64,000 bases of DNA, taken from positions 3,596,001 through 3,660,000 of the forward strand of contig NZ_CP119757.1 in the NCBI RefSeq assembly GCF_029320955.1, written 5' to 3'. A program made the position numbers and the translations under genes. The notes under the pieces were generated by a model. That model worked only from the letters and a program-made list of their open reading frames with translations. It did no database searches and was not told where the DNA came from. Every line of letters starts with the position of its first letter. Positions within the stretch are counted from its first letter, which is position 1. Of this stretch, positions 17,145 through 26,769 are shown one piece after another. The stretch is from Flavobacterium sp. YJ01. GTDB lineage: Bacteria > Bacteroidota > Bacteroidia > Flavobacteriales > Flavobacteriaceae.

Positions 17145-18680
17145 GTGATCGTTGTTTTTCATCAAAATAATAAAGTTGTTGAAGTCGCATTTAAGGGACA
17201 GACTATCGAGTTTTCTCAAAAAAACATTGGAGAGAATTTGTTTCAAGTTGCCGAAAAATTCCCGAATGAACTTATAATTTGGTGTCGTTTAGATTTAAAA
17301 TCAAATTTAAACCTCTCGAAATTTGAAGAAATTTTTCATCACAATAACATATTAGCTTCCTATGATGTATCGGCAAATTCTTTTTTATCAGATGCAATTG
17401 GCTATGTTGATGAATCAATTTTCCTAAATGTAAAAAAAGAGGTTAAGTATCCTACATGGATGATGAGCGGTGATGTAGGTGGAATTCATACTTCGGTATT
17501 AGAACTACTAAAAGGTAAAATCAAATTAGATTCAGATTTTGATTATTTTTTACATTCATTTGCTAAACTTGCAATATTGAATGGTCTTCTATGTTATTCA
17601 GAGCCATTATTGATAAAAGATTTTTCTACAATTTCACAAAGACATAAAAAAAATAATTTTTTAATGTTTCGGTTTGTAAAACAGCATTACAGAACAAGGT
17701 GGGTTTTTTTGTTGTTTTTAAATTTATTTTTATACGAAAAAAAACTACCTGTTTTTTCTCTATTGATTAGTCTGTTTTTTAAAAGAAGAAATTTAGAGCT
17801 CAATGCATTGGATAGATTAATTGCAAAGTCAAATAAGACAGTTAACGTTGCAAAAACTACTGATGTTATTATTCCGACAATTGGTCGAAAAAAATATCTT
17901 TATGATGTTTTAAAAGATTTGTCAAAGCAGACATATCTGCCAAAAAATGTAATTGTCATCGAACAAAATCCAGATTCAAATAGTGCTTCAGAGCTTGATT
18001 ATTTGAATAATGAAGAATGGCCATTTTCTATAAAACATATTTTTACACATCAGGCAGGAGCTTGCAATGCAAGAAATTTAGGATTGAAAAACATTGAAAG
18101 TGAATGGATCTTTATGGCCGATGATGATATTAGAATTGAGCCTGTTTTTTTGGAGAAAGCTTTTCAAGTAATAGAAAAAGAAGGTTTTGAGCAAATAACT
18201 TTTGGCTGTTATGAACCTAATTATCTCGAAAGCAAAAAAGAAAAACACATGATTCAGTGGGATGGTTTTGGATCAGGATGTAGTATTGTTAGAGCTAAAA
18301 ATTTGAAAAATATTTTCTATAATACTGGTTTTGAATTTGGTTATGGCGAAGACAGCGATTTTGGTGCTCAGTTAAGAAATTCCGGATTTGATATCTTATA
18401 TTCGCCAAAGCCAGAAATAATTCATCTTAAAGCTCCAATAGGTGGTTTTAGAACTAAGCCAGTTTTAGCTTGGACAAAAGATATAATTCAGCCAAAACCA
18501 TCACCTACCGTAATGTTGTACAAAAAAATGAATTTAAAAGAACAACAATTAAACGGTTATAAAACAGTTCTTTTTTTAAAGTTTTACAAACTTCAGAAAA
18601 TTAAAAACCCAATAAAATATTTTTCAAATTTTAGTGAACAGTGGAAGTCTAGTGTATACTGGGCAGAAAAATTAAAATAA
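17145..18680 (+). CDS. Two-part protein: unknown N-terminal region plus GT2 domain
   Basis: This protein of 511 residues is clearly longer than a usual GT2. It starts with GTG at 17145, preceded by AGGAG at 17136-17140, one of the few recognisable Shine-Dalgarno sites here. The GT2 domain begins only at about residue 243 (DVIIPTIGRKKYLYDVL), with ADDDI at about 324-328 and a GYGEDSDFGAQLR base motif near 400. The first 240 residues contain WMMSGDVGGIHTSVLELL and may be a worn-down second GT domain or an acceptor-recognition module. The basic, hydrophobic stretch at about 175-205 could associate with the membrane. The GT2 assignment is safe; the role of the N-terminal part is unknown. Confidence 0.83.
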   Translation: MIVVFHQNNKVVEVAFKGQTIEFSQKNIGENLFQVAEKFPNELIIWCRLDLKSNLNLSKFEEIFHHNNILASYDVSANSFLSDAIGYVDESIFLNVKKEVKYPTWMMSGDVGGIHTSVLELLKGKIKLDSDFDYFLHSFAKLAILNGLLCYSEPLLIKDFSTISQRHKKNNFLMFRFVKQHYRTRWVFLLFLNLFLYEKKLPVFSLLISLFFKRRNLELNALDRLIAKSNKTVNVAKTTDVIIPTIGRKKYLYDVLKDLSKQTYLPKNVIVIEQNPDSNSASELDYLNNEEWPFSIKHIFTHQAGACNARNLGLKNIESEWIFMADDDIRIEPVFLEKAFQVIEKEGFEQITFGCYEPNYLESKKEKHMIQWDGFGSGCSIVRAKNLKNIFYNTGFEFGYGEDSDFGAQLRNSGFDILYSPKPEIIHLKAPIGGFRTKPVLAWTKDIIQPKPSPTVMLYKKMNLKEQQLNGYKTVLFLKFYKLQKIKNPIKYFSNFSEQWKSSVYWAEKLK

Positions 18681-18701
18681 TAATTTTTATTTAAAGAAAA
18701 A

Positions 18702-20321
18702 TTGATAAAAACGATTTCAATAATTAGCTCTTTGAAAAAAGAAACTTGTGGTTTTGATTTTAATCATAAGCATAAGTTGATTATTGATATCATGAACAGA
18801 AATTTTACCGATATAAATTCTTTTGATATTGAAATCGTATTTGACGCACCAATTGTAGAATTTAGAAACAGCGATTATGCTTGGGTAAAATGCAATGAAA
18901 ATAGAATTGGCAACGAATTTTGTCCTAAAATAATAAAATTACGAAGTGGACAATTGGTTCAGGCTAATATACATTCTGGAATTTGGGAGATAAATAAAAA
19001 AAAGCCTCATGTTTTGCTTTGGCGTTTCAATCCTAATTTTTCTGAACCAATTACTAATTATACAGGAAGCAATAATCGAAAGAGTATTGAGTCGTCAAGA
19101 AAGAATTTTCATTTCTCTGAAAATCCAGCACTTTTATTTCCTGAGAATTATGCTTTAGAATTTAGCCGATCTAAATATCCGTTTTCTGCTATAGCTTGTT
19201 TTACAGATCATTGCGATTTTGATACTGCCGAAAACTTAGCCCTTCAAAGAAAATTCTTCAAAGAAAATCATGTTAAGGTTACAAAAGGTTTTTTTCTTAA
19301 TCATTTTTCAAAACGAGCTGATAATGCATCGTTTGAAAATGATAAAAAAGAACTTCTAAAATGGAAAAATGACGGACATGAACTATGTTACCATTCTCTT
19401 TCACAATCTATTAAAAGTGAAATGGAAAGCTTTAACGATTTTGAGCAATTTGTTCCGCCTTTAACGGATCTTAAAGTCTGGATTGATCATGGATATCAGC
19501 CTTATAATTTTTCTCTTCTGAAGAAAAATAATTTGACAAATGAAAAGTTTGGGAAAATTTTAGAAGATAAAAATATTAATGTTCTTTGGAATTATGTAGA
19601 TTCTGGAACTTCTGCAAAAGGAGTTATAAATCAATTAAATAATATGCATTTTACTTTGGCAAGTTTTAAAAAAGGAAATAAAGATTTAGGTCTTGTCAAG
19701 AAAATGCAGCTTATGATTAAGAATATTATTTTTCATTATTATAATGATGAAAATATGATTCTGAAATATCAGAGTACGGCAGGAAATTTTAAGAAAATTG
19801 TTTTTCAGAAGAAAGTAAAGTTTCTTTTCCCCTTTGTAAAAAATATCCTTGCACTAGGAACATCTATTTTTAAGGTAATTTTGTTTTGGAAAAAGGTTAA
19901 AAATAAACCTTATAAATTAGCAAAATATTCGCCGATAGTTTTTAAAAATAGGATAGGAGATAAAGAGTTTTATATTTTTCAAACCTTAGAAATGCTTGAT
20001 TTTAAAAGATCTTTATCAAAACAAAATATCAATGCATTAATAGCTGAAAAAGGTGTCTTTATAGCTCACACTTATTTTTCGGTTCCGATGGAATATCATC
20101 AAGGAAAATTGTTTGCTGATTCAAAAACGATAGATTTAGAAGTCTCGGAAAACTTTGGTTATCTAGGAAATAAAATCAAAAATAGAGAAATCTGGAATCC
20201 GACACTTACTGAACTAATACAATACTGGAAAGGTTTTGACAAAATAATTTTTGATATAGATTTGGATGGTAATATATTTGAAAAGAACAATATTCCATTG
20301 GAAATTAGAAAAGCAATTTAA
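18702..20321 (+). CDS. Polysaccharide-deacetylase-like protein with N-terminal extension
   Basis: This 539-residue protein is read from TTG at 18702; the first in-frame ATG would remove about 30 residues. After some 160 residues of unrecognised sequence comes a region resembling a NodB-type deacetylase: ACFTDHCDFDTAEN (about 164-177), like the D-D metal/base motif, then GHELCYHSLSQS (about 225-236), like motif 2. The usual second histidine of H-x3-H is glutamine here. A WIDHGYQPYNF segment follows at about 262-272. De-N-acetylation of a glycan sugar or lipid-linked intermediate is possible, but the altered motif leaves activity in doubt. The family was not recognised with confidence. Confidence 0.6.
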   Translation: MIKTISIISSLKKETCGFDFNHKHKLIIDIMNRNFTDINSFDIEIVFDAPIVEFRNSDYAWVKCNENRIGNEFCPKIIKLRSGQLVQANIHSGIWEINKKKPHVLLWRFNPNFSEPITNYTGSNNRKSIESSRKNFHFSENPALLFPENYALEFSRSKYPFSAIACFTDHCDFDTAENLALQRKFFKENHVKVTKGFFLNHFSKRADNASFENDKKELLKWKNDGHELCYHSLSQSIKSEMESFNDFEQFVPPLTDLKVWIDHGYQPYNFSLLKKNNLTNEKFGKILEDKNINVLWNYVDSGTSAKGVINQLNNMHFTLASFKKGNKDLGLVKKMQLMIKNIIFHYYNDENMILKYQSTAGNFKKIVFQKKVKFLFPFVKNILALGTSIFKVILFWKKVKNKPYKLAKYSPIVFKNRIGDKEFYIFQTLEMLDFKRSLSKQNINALIAEKGVFIAHTYFSVPMEYHQGKLFADSKTIDLEVSENFGYLGNKIKNREIWNPTLTELIQYWKGFDKIIFDIDLDGNIFEKNNIPLEIRKAI

Positions 20322-20326
20322 CCATA

Positions 20327-21196
20327 ATGAATCATAAAATTAAAACCCTTTTATTTAAAACAATTGCTTTATTACCAAGTAAAGTAGACGATTTTTGCTA
20401 CCATAAAATTCAAAGTTTTTTTGATAAGTCTACATTGGAAGATCGTTTGAATAGTGTAGAGTCTACATATTTTAGGCTTTCAAAAGTGTTGAAAGAGTTA
20501 AATATCGACTTGAAAGACAAAACTATTTTTGAGTTCGGATCCGGATGGTTTCCAAGCATGCCTTACTTTTTTAAATATAAGTTTAATGCAAAAGAAGTTC
20601 TCACTTTTGATATTAATAAACATTTTAAAAAAGAAACGGTTGTAGAACTGAACGATATTTTTTCTAAGAGGTACAATTGTAGTATAGAAATTAATTTGGG
20701 TAATAATTATAATCTTCCGTATGGAATTGAATATTTTCCTAATTATAATATTGTAGAGAATAATCTTCCAGTTGCTGATGTTGTCTTTTCGCGTTATGTT
20801 CTTTCTCATATGAAGGGAAAGGATGTTGAAACTTTACACAAGAAGATTAAAGAGGAGTATAAAAAAGGTACTTACGTCATTCATTTTATTTCACCGAGCG
20901 ATTTAAGACAACATAGTGATCATAGTATTTCTGCTCAGGATTTTTTGAAATATAGTGAAGACCAGTGGAGTAATATTAGAACCAAATACGATTATCATAA
21001 TCGATTAAGATTGCCGCAATTTTTGGAGATATTCAGAGAATATAACTATGAAATTGTTCATTTAGAATATGAAGCTTTAGATAAGAAATCAAAAAAATAT
21101 GAGCTGTTTAAAAAAATTAAACTTCACGAAGATTATATCAAATATTCGGATGAAGAATTAATGGCTGGAAATATTTTCGTGATTTTAAAAGTTTAA
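20327..21196 (+). CDS. Class I SAM-dependent methyltransferase-like protein
   Basis: This 289-residue protein carries motif I as TIFEFGSGWFPSMPYFF (about 65-81), a following acidic TFDIN strand end, and NLPVADVVFSRYVLSHMKG (about 143-161), which corresponds to motif IV/post-IV of Methyltransf_11-type enzymes. The C-terminal half, with DYHNRLRLPQFLEIF, matches the lid region seen in small-molecule methyltransferases. It lies 5 bases after the deacetylase-like gene and 4 bases before the next glycosyltransferase. It is the third methyltransferase-like protein of the locus. The substrate is unknown. Confidence 0.75.
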   Translation: MNHKIKTLLFKTIALLPSKVDDFCYHKIQSFFDKSTLEDRLNSVESTYFRLSKVLKELNIDLKDKTIFEFGSGWFPSMPYFFKYKFNAKEVLTFDINKHFKKETVVELNDIFSKRYNCSIEINLGNNYNLPYGIEYFPNYNIVENNLPVADVVFSRYVLSHMKGKDVETLHKKIKEEYKKGTYVIHFISPSDLRQHSDHSISAQDFLKYSEDQWSNIRTKYDYHNRLRLPQFLEIFREYNYEIVHLEYEALDKKSKKYELFKKIKLHEDYIKYSDEELMAGNIFVILKV

Positions 21197-21200
21197 ATTG

Positions 21201-22211
21201 ATGAATTTGTCACCTTCTTTCTCGTTAATTATCTGTACCTATATGCGACCTGAACCATTGCTAGATTTATTAAAATCGGTTCAGGAACAAACTTTATATC
21301 CTGATGAGATTTTAATTGTTGATGGTTCTCTAGACAATAAAACCGAAGTTATTTTAAAAGAAAATAATATAAAAAAATTAAAATATTTTTACGTAGAGGA
21401 GAAAGATCGAGGTTTAACAAGACAGCGAAACTATGGAATTTCAAAAGTAGATGCTAATTCGCAAATTGTATGTTTTCTGGATGATGATGTAGTATTGAAA
21501 AATAAATATTTTGAGTGTTTATTAAATACATATCAAGTTTTTCCCGATGCTCTGGGAGTTGGTGGTTATATAGACAATGAAACAAAATGGGAAAAAGTAG
21601 ATCAAAATTACATTCCATCAATTAGAGAATTTTGCTTCGACGGTTGGAAACGAAAAGACGGAAGCCGATTTGTACTTCGAAAAAAAATAAATTTGGATAG
21701 TGACTGTCCACCAGGGTTTTCTCCAGGATTTTCTCATGGACGAAGCGTAGGTTTTTTGCCTCCAAGTGATAAAACATATCAAGTTGAGCAATTAATGGGA
21801 GGAGTATCATCTTTTAAAAAATCTATTTTCAAGACATTTTCATTTTCGACTTATTTTGAAGGTTACGGATTGTATGAAGATGCCGATTTTTCATTACGAG
21901 TTGCAAAACAAGGAAATTTGTACTTAAATACAGCGGCAAGATTGTCTCATTATCACGCTTCGTCTGGCAGACCAAATCAATATAAATACGGTAAAATGGT
22001 AGTGCGAAACGGTTGGTACGTATGGAGAGTAAAAAATCCAAATCCAAAATTTAATGATCGTTTTAAATGGAATGCGATTACTCTTTTACTTACAGCAATT
22101 CGATTTAGCAACATTCTAACAGAAAAAAATAAAAAAGTTCCATTAACTGAAGCATTTGGCAGAACTGTAGGCTGGTGGAGTTTGCTTTTTAATAAACCTA
22201 AAAAGAAGTAA
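21201..22211 (+). CDS. Glycosyltransferase family 2
   Basis: This 336-residue GT2 enzyme has SLIICTYMRPEPLLDLL and EILIVDGSLDNKTE in its first 50 residues, DDDVV at about 93-97, and a late GYGLYEDADFSLRV general-base motif. I use the ATG at 21201 and not the TTG at 21198 one codon earlier. The stop codon overlaps the next ATG by one base. Like other members it should work at the inner face of the inner membrane. The donor sugar is unknown. Confidence 0.9.
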   Translation: MNLSPSFSLIICTYMRPEPLLDLLKSVQEQTLYPDEILIVDGSLDNKTEVILKENNIKKLKYFYVEEKDRGLTRQRNYGISKVDANSQIVCFLDDDVVLKNKYFECLLNTYQVFPDALGVGGYIDNETKWEKVDQNYIPSIREFCFDGWKRKDGSRFVLRKKINLDSDCPPGFSPGFSHGRSVGFLPPSDKTYQVEQLMGGVSSFKKSIFKTFSFSTYFEGYGLYEDADFSLRVAKQGNLYLNTAARLSHYHASSGRPNQYKYGKMVVRNGWYVWRVKNPNPKFNDRFKWNAITLLLTAIRFSNILTEKNKKVPLTEAFGRTVGWWSLLFNKPKKK

Positions 22212-23188
22212 TGAAAAGTAAAGTATATATATATGGTTTATGTGATGTACATTACGATGCTTATTACATTGAAGGTATTAAAAAAGTTTACGGGAATTAT
22301 AGATTTAATACATCAAAATTTCCGAAATTAAGGCAAGGTGCATTCGCATTTATAATAGAAAGTGAACAACATTCTAAGAAAGTAATTATTGATTCGACTG
22401 ACAAACCGAATATTGAGGCAGAATTACTGCAATGGTGTGATGTTTATGGGAAAATAAATTACAATCAGAATTACATACCTTTAGGAAGTGCTAAGAAGAT
22501 TATACCAATTGGACCAAGTTTCGGAATTAAAATTTGGAATCTTTTTAATGCATCTTATTTCCTGTTATTTAATTTTTTAAGATTTAGAAAGACAATTTTT
22601 AATAAGAGAGAATTTATTGCTAATTATTGGAGGCAGTATAAGAGATTTTATTTGAAAGATTATAAACCTTCACAATCTTCAAATAACCAAGTATTCTTTA
22701 TGAATAGCATTTGGAAAAACGAAAAAGAAACTAATCTTAATAGAGCATTGTTTATAAAGACTTGTAAAGAGTTTGAAGAAATTAATTTTGAAGGAGGTTT
22801 TGCTGCAAGAGTAAATGGAGATAATTTAGGATACGATAGTTTAGTGTACTCACAAACAATACCTTTAAGAATTTATTTAAAGAAAATTAAAAACTCTATG
22901 GTAGTATTTAATACTCCCGCAGTTTTATCTTGTCATGGATGGAAACTTGGAGAATTTTTAGCTTTAGGAAAGGCAATTATCACAACAAATCATTATAATT
23001 TGTTGCCAGCAGAATTAAAAAATAATGAACATTTAGTCTATGCTAATGATGCTGATGAGATAAGAGACGCTCTTCACAAAATCAAGTCTAATATGCAATT
23101 TAAGAATAAATTAGAATCGCAAGCCAGAGCATATTTTGATGAATATTTAGCGCCACATTCGGTAATTGAAAAATTGACTAGTAAATAA
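22211..23188 (+). CDS. Probable GT-B glycosyltransferase, unfamiliar family
   Basis: This 325-residue protein begins KVYIYGLCDVHYDAYYI. Its C-terminal third looks like the donor half of a GT-B enzyme: VVFNTPAVLSCHGWKLGEFLALGKAIIT (about 232-259), where a histidine and glutamate take the place of the usual E-x7-E motif. The middle is rich in basic and aromatic residues (FLRFRKTIFNKREF). It is fused at the coding level to its neighbours: its start overlaps the preceding GT2 by one base, and its stop directly abuts the ATG of the next GT4. I infer a glycosyltransferase from context and fold-like motifs, with no named family. Confidence 0.65.
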   Translation: MKSKVYIYGLCDVHYDAYYIEGIKKVYGNYRFNTSKFPKLRQGAFAFIIESEQHSKKVIIDSTDKPNIEAELLQWCDVYGKINYNQNYIPLGSAKKIIPIGPSFGIKIWNLFNASYFLLFNFLRFRKTIFNKREFIANYWRQYKRFYLKDYKPSQSSNNQVFFMNSIWKNEKETNLNRALFIKTCKEFEEINFEGGFAARVNGDNLGYDSLVYSQTIPLRIYLKKIKNSMVVFNTPAVLSCHGWKLGEFLALGKAIITTNHYNLLPAELKNNEHLVYANDADEIRDALHKIKSNMQFKNKLESQARAYFDEYLAPHSVIEKLTSK

Positions 23189-24307
23189 ATGAATTTTACG
23201 ATAATTACACATGTTAATCATACTCAGCAAGCTAATAATTATTTTGGCTATGCTCCTTATGTTCATGAAATGAATATTTGGTTTAAATACGTTGATGAGG
23301 TAATTATTGTCGCTCCAATAAAAAAAGGTTTACCAACCGCTATTGAAAGTTCTTATAAACATGAGAAAATAGATTTTAGAAAAGTGCCTGATTTTAGCTT
23401 TACTACTTTTAGCAGAATATTCAGTTCGGTTTTGAAGTTGCCAATTATTTTTTGGAAAGTCTTTTTTGCAATGAAAGACGCAGATCACATCCATCTACGT
23501 TGCCCAGGAAATATGGGATTAATTGGCTGTTTTGTCCAGATTTTATTTCCGAATAAAATTAAAACAGCCAAATACGCTGGTAATTGGGATACTAAAAGTA
23601 AACAGCCTCTCACTTACAATATTCAAAAATGGATTTTAAGCAACACTTTTTTGACTCGAAATATGCAAGTGCTTGTTTATGGAAATTGGGAAAATCAATC
23701 TAAAAATATAAAACCATTTTTTACAGCAACTTATTCAGATTCAGAAAAAGAGGTTGTTGCTAAAACAAGTTTAAATTCAGTAATTAATTTTGTCTTTGTA
23801 GGAAGTTTGGTTTCTGGTAAGAATCCGTTGTATGCAATAAAGTTAGTTGAAAAATTAGCAAATAAAGGCAAATCGGTAATTTTAAATTTATATGGCGAGG
23901 GCGCAGAAAAAGAAAGTTTACAAAACTATATTCGAAAAAATAATTTGCAAGATTTTATCTTCCTTCATGGAAATAGAAATAAAGAAACAGTTAAGATTGC
24001 CTATCAGAAAAGTCATTTTATAATATTGCCATCAAAAAGTGAAGGCTGGCCAAAAGCTATTGCTGAAGGAATGTTTTGGGGATGCGTTCCATTGGCAACA
24101 AAAATTTCATGTGTTCCTTTTATGCTTGATTTCGGAAATAGAGGTGTTTTATTAGAAATGGATTTAAATCAAGACATTAATCAAATTGAAAACATAATTT
24201 CTGATGAGAATAATTTTAGAAACAAAAGTTTTCTCGCGCAAATTTGGTCTCAGCATTATACATTGGAACTTTTTGAAACAGAAATAAAAAAACTTTTGTT
24301 CAAATGA
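23189..24307 (+). CDS. Glycosyltransferase family 4 (GT-B)
   Basis: This 372-residue GT4 enzyme shows a conserved HLRCPGNMGLIG acceptor-side segment, VFVGSLVSGKNPLYAIKLVEKL at the start of the donor domain, and PSKSEGWPKAIAEGM with the two E-x7-E glutamates at about 284 and 292. It begins on the base after the preceding stop and ends with a 4-base ATGA overlap into the next gene, so this trio (22211-25392) is tightly coupled. The sugar specificity is unknown. Confidence 0.9.
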   Translation: MNFTIITHVNHTQQANNYFGYAPYVHEMNIWFKYVDEVIIVAPIKKGLPTAIESSYKHEKIDFRKVPDFSFTTFSRIFSSVLKLPIIFWKVFFAMKDADHIHLRCPGNMGLIGCFVQILFPNKIKTAKYAGNWDTKSKQPLTYNIQKWILSNTFLTRNMQVLVYGNWENQSKNIKPFFTATYSDSEKEVVAKTSLNSVINFVFVGSLVSGKNPLYAIKLVEKLANKGKSVILNLYGEGAEKESLQNYIRKNNLQDFIFLHGNRNKETVKIAYQKSHFIILPSKSEGWPKAIAEGMFWGCVPLATKISCVPFMLDFGNRGVLLEMDLNQDINQIENIISDENNFRNKSFLAQIWSQHYTLELFETEIKKLLFK

Positions 24308-25392
24308 GAATTGTTCAAATTATAGATTCTTTAGAGACTGGAGGTGCAGAAAGAATGGCGGTTAATTACGCAAATTCGTTATCGAATGAGATTGCATTTT
24401 CGGGTTTAATTGCTACTCGAAAAGAGGGTTTGCTTCGAAATTATATCAATGAAAATGTTTCTTATTTATTTCTAGAAAAAAAATCAAGTTTCGATTTAAA
24501 AGCTGTTTTTCGATTAAAAAACTATTTAAAAAGTAATAAAGTTGACATAATTCAGGCGCATAGTTCTTCGTTTTTTATTGCTGTTTTGATTAAGTTTATA
24601 ATGCCTAAAATTAAAATTATATGGCATGATCATTACGGAATTTCGCAAAATTTAGAATTAAGAAAAAATCTAATTCTCAAATGGAGTTCCTATTTTTTTT
24701 CAGGAATTATTTCTGTGAATTTATCACTTAAAAAATGGGCTGAAAATTATTTGAAATGCTCAGAAATAATTTATCTTCCTAATTTTATCCAGAAGTCAAA
24801 TACAGTTGTAAAACCAGTAGAATTGAAAGGATTCGATGGGAAAAGAATTATTTGTGTTGCTAATTTACGTCCTCAAAAAAATCACGAATTATTAATTGAA
24901 GGCGCTTTTCAAATCCAGAAAAAATTTCCAGACTGGACTTTTCATTTAGTCGGAAAAGATTTTAATGACGCTTACAGCAAAGAATTAAGAAGTAAAGTAA
25001 ATCAGCTGAAACTCAATGATACCATTTTCTTTTATGGAGCTTTAGATAATACTCAAAAGTTGCTTGAAAAATCTGAAATAGGAGTTTTAACATCACTTTC
25101 TGAGGGACTTCCGTTGGCTCTTCTCGAATATGGTTTGTCAGGATTGGCAGTCGTTGCAACAAGTGTAGGCGAGATTCCAAAAATAATTTATTCAGAAAAT
25201 GAAGGTTTTATAATTGAACCAAATAATGTAAATCAATTAGTAAATTCAATCGAAAAACTAATCGAAGAGGAAGATTTGCGAAAAGAAAAAGGAAGCCGCC
25301 TAAAATCTTTTGTAGAACAAAATTTCAGCGAAAAATCAATTTTGAATGAGTATTTACAGTGGTTAAAATCTTTGACTACTTTTGCAAAGTAA
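24304..25392 (+). CDS. Glycosyltransferase family 4 (GT-B)
   Basis: This 362-residue protein opens with MRIVQIIDSLETGGAERMAV, the classical GT4 glycine-rich start. It has VDIIQAHSSSF, IICVANLRPQKNHELLIEG at the start of the donor domain, and SLSEGLPLALLEYGLSG with the E-x7-E motif at about 266 and 274. It overlaps the preceding GT4 by 4 bases and is followed after 12 bases by the polymerase/ligase-type membrane protein. It may add one of the last sugars of the repeat unit, but order on the chromosome does not prove order of action. Confidence 0.92.
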   Translation: MRIVQIIDSLETGGAERMAVNYANSLSNEIAFSGLIATRKEGLLRNYINENVSYLFLEKKSSFDLKAVFRLKNYLKSNKVDIIQAHSSSFFIAVLIKFIMPKIKIIWHDHYGISQNLELRKNLILKWSSYFFSGIISVNLSLKKWAENYLKCSEIIYLPNFIQKSNTVVKPVELKGFDGKRIICVANLRPQKNHELLIEGAFQIQKKFPDWTFHLVGKDFNDAYSKELRSKVNQLKLNDTIFFYGALDNTQKLLEKSEIGVLTSLSEGLPLALLEYGLSGLAVVATSVGEIPKIIYSENEGFIIEPNNVNQLVNSIEKLIEEEDLRKEKGSRLKSFVEQNFSEKSILNEYLQWLKSLTTFAK

Positions 25393-25404
25393 ATAAACGG
25401 ATCA

Positions 25405-26754
25405 ATGAAAAATACAAAATTCAGCTACTTAGCCTTAATCATTATTCATGCTTTAATAGCGATGGCTGTTTTTGTTGTTCCTTTTTTATCAAAAATTTAT
25501 AGTGCATTAATTCTTATTATTGGTTTTGGCATCGTCTATCAGACAAGAAACAGAAATAACGAAGTTTTATTGGTGGCTGCATATTTAGTTGGAGCTGAGG
25601 TTTTTTTAAGAATGACAGGAGGTAATTTTAACAATGAATATGTGAAATTCGCAGTGACTTTCTTTATGTTAATGGGAATGTTCTACAGTAATTTCTTTAG
25701 TAACGGATTAATTTATTGTTTTTTCCTAGTTTTATTAGTTCCAGGTATCTTAATAACTACTGCTGTTTCAGATCCTTCTATAGACATAAAAAAAGCTTTG
25801 TTTTTCAATTTATCTGGACCTGTGTGTTTAGCCGTAACTTCCCTATATACAATTAAAAGAAACATTTTATTTTCTGATTTTCAAAATATCATAATCGCAA
25901 TAGGTATGCCTATCATAACAACTACGGTATATTTGTTCTTATACAATCCTAGTGTAAAAGATGTGATAACGGGTACACAGTCAAATTTTGAGACTTCAGG
26001 AGGTTTTGGACCAAATCAAGTTTCAACTATTTTAGGTCTTGGAATGTTCGTTTTTTTTAGTCAGTTGATGTTATTTTCAAAATCAAAGAAACTAATTATT
26101 TTAAATGCATCTCTATTAATTTTTATAAGCTACAGAGCATTGGTGACTTTTTCAAGAGGTGGAGTTATTACAGGTGTAGCAATGATTTGCTGTCTGCTGT
26201 TTTTTTTGTATCACAGTTCAAACGGTAAAGGAAGAAGCAAGTTTGTTGTTATATTCGCAATGACCGCTTTAATAGGAGTTGGAGTTTGGACCTATTCTTA
26301 TTTTCAAACTTCGGGATTAATTGAGAAAAGATATGCTAATAAAGACGCAATAGGAAGAGAAAAAAAAGATCGTTTAGGAGGAAGAGAGGTAATTATGGAT
26401 GCCGAAATAAAACTATTTCTTAATGATCCAGTTTTGGGTGTTGGAGTTGGATTAAGCAAATACAAACGGTTAGAGTTAATGAAAGAAGAAGCAGCCTCGC
26501 ATAATGAAATTACCAGAATGCTTTGCGAACATGGAATATTTGGGATTTTTGGCCTGTTAATATTGTTTGTCACTCCTTTTATACTTTATCTCAATAATAG
26601 GCAGCACTTATATTTTCTATCCTGTTTTATCTTTTGGTTATTAACCATAAATCACGCGGCAATGAGAACTGCTGCTCCAGCTTTCGTGTATGCGCTATGT
26701 TTGCTTTCTGTTAAAATTAAGATTCCTGAAAAAAAGCAAAATGCTGATAGCTAA
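25405..26754 (+). CDS. O-antigen polymerase/ligase family membrane protein (Wzy/WaaL-like)
   Basis: This 449-residue protein is strongly hydrophobic, with about eleven membrane segments. In the second half a large periplasmic loop (about residues 305-370) carries GREKKDRLGGREVIM, DPVLGVGVG and ASHNEITRML. The SHNE histidine (about residue 366) sits where the Wzy_C/WaaL family has its conserved loop histidine. FSRGGVITG at about 250 is also typical. It would polymerise the repeat unit or attach the finished glycan to its acceptor; sequence alone does not separate the two. It stands next to the initiating transferase at the right end of the locus. Confidence 0.87.
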   Translation: MKNTKFSYLALIIIHALIAMAVFVVPFLSKIYSALILIIGFGIVYQTRNRNNEVLLVAAYLVGAEVFLRMTGGNFNNEYVKFAVTFFMLMGMFYSNFFSNGLIYCFFLVLLVPGILITTAVSDPSIDIKKALFFNLSGPVCLAVTSLYTIKRNILFSDFQNIIIAIGMPIITTTVYLFLYNPSVKDVITGTQSNFETSGGFGPNQVSTILGLGMFVFFSQLMLFSKSKKLIILNASLLIFISYRALVTFSRGGVITGVAMICCLLFFLYHSSNGKGRSKFVVIFAMTALIGVGVWTYSYFQTSGLIEKRYANKDAIGREKKDRLGGREVIMDAEIKLFLNDPVLGVGVGLSKYKRLELMKEEAASHNEITRMLCEHGIFGIFGLLILFVTPFILYLNNRQHLYFLSCFIFWLLTINHAAMRTAAPAFVYALCLLSVKIKIPEKKQNADS

Positions 26755-26769
26755 TCTCTTTTTTTACAA

